A stretch of DNA of 6,971 bases from contig CAMWWS010000139.1 of assembly GCA_947178085.1 (NCBI GenBank), forward strand, positions 1-6,971, given 5' to 3'. The stretch comes from an uncultured Lachnospiraceae bacterium (GTDB lineage Bacteria > Bacillota_A > Clostridia > Lachnospirales > Lachnospiraceae). Numbering within the stretch: the first letter of the stretch is position 1; every line of letters starts with the position of its first letter. A program made the position numbers and the translations under genes. This document shows, one piece after another, positions 6,569 through 6,971 of this stretch. Under the pieces are notes generated by a model that worked only from the letters and a program-made list of their open reading frames with translations, was not told the DNA's origin and did not search any database.

Positions 6569-6971
6569 ATGGCAGCAAACGTAGAATCAATGTTTTACAC
6601 AAGAGAGAAACCGTGGCATGGTCTGGGGACAAGAGTGGAGGAGGCGCCGTCATCATCGGAGGCGCTGCGGCTTGCCGGTTTGGACTGGAGGGTGGAACAG
6701 GAGCCCATTTACACAGGAACCAGGAATGTGATCTCCGGATACAAGGCGAATGTGCGTGACAGCGACCGGAAAACGCTTGGCGTTGTGACCGACCGCTATA
6801 AGATCGTCCAGAACCATGAAGCGTTTGCATTTACAGACGCTTTGCTTGGTGAGGGCGTCCGTTATGAAACGGCGGGATCATTACAGGAAGGAAGAAGGGT
6901 GTGGCTGCTGGCGCGCCTTCCAAGGGAGTACATTATTTCGGGGGAACGGATAACCCCGTATCTTGTGTTCA
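6569..6971 (+). CDS. DUF932 domain (TIGR03299-type phage/plasmid-like) protein, 5' part only
   Basis: The first 134 codons of a gene that continues past the window edge. It starts MAANVESMFYTREKPWHGLG, the typical opening of DUF932/TIGR03299 proteins (family members often have a start close to W-H-G-L-G). Typical internal features follow: a WRVEQEPIYT strand, LGVVTDRYKIVQNHEAFAF and GRRVWLLARLP. The ATG has AAGGAGG at 6553-6559, nine bases upstream. Proteins of this family are found on phages, plasmids and conjugative elements, commonly among anti-restriction and DNA-processing genes. Their biochemical role is not well defined. At about 58-62% GC in the first blocks, it differs sharply from everything upstream and is probably the mobile-element backbone. 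It lies beyond two terminators and so is not part of the five-gene operon. Confidence 0.9.
   Translation, partial: MAANVESMFYTREKPWHGLGTRVEEAPSSSEALRLAGLDWRVEQEPIYTGTRNVISGYKANVRDSDRKTLGVVTDRYKIVQNHEAFAFTDALLGEGVRYETAGSLQEGRRVWLLARLPREYIISGERITPYLVF

Noticed and set aside
6567..6830. 87-codon antisense open frame over the DUF932 gene
   Set aside because: Shadow of a GC-rich, clearly recognised gene on the + strand.

Overview
The window looks like accessory DNA from a low-GC Gram-positive bacterium, most likely a gut Clostridia/Lachnospiraceae member. Every gene is on the + strand and has a strong AGGAGG-type ribosome binding site. The codon use is AT-rich, and the last gene belongs to a family (DUF932) common on integrative/conjugative elements and phages of these bacteria. 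No rRNA, tRNA, transposase or CRISPR array is visible.

Layout: 1-262 is an AT-rich leader with no convincing gene. It ends in a TATAAT box (225-230) and an imperfect 15-bp palindrome (199-213) lying over the expected -35 position. From 263 to 6215 five genes run head to tail with short gaps and no internal terminator: (1) a WYL-domain transcription regulator (263-1225); (2) a 407-aa protein of unknown function overlapping it by one base (1225-2448); (3) a 221-aa helical protein whose C-terminal half looks TerB-like (2496-3161); (4) a Ycf46-type AAA+ ATPase with all catalytic motifs (3183-4682); (5) a 506-aa protein (4695-6215) that appears to join a PD-(D/E)xK-like nuclease domain to a glycine-zipper membrane segment and an amphipathic tail of 11-residue repeats. 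A terminator-like hairpin follows at 6309-6341.

After a 353-bp AT-rich gap with a second strong terminator hairpin (6506-6536), a DUF932 (TIGR03299-type) gene starts at 6569 and runs off the end. It is about 60% GC in the blocks I counted, against about 25% in the gap just before it, so the five-gene operon looks like a cargo module inserted beside mobile-element backbone.

Working model (inference): the WYL protein controls the operon from its own promoter. Proteins 2 and 3 are sensor or adaptor components. The Ycf46-like ATPase remodels or gates the last protein, which could act as a membrane-anchored nuclease or a membrane-disrupting effector. The arrangement (WYL regulator, unknown partners, AAA+ motor, toxic-looking effector, mobile context) resembles anti-phage defence loci, but I do not recognise it as a named system and nothing in the sequence proves that role.
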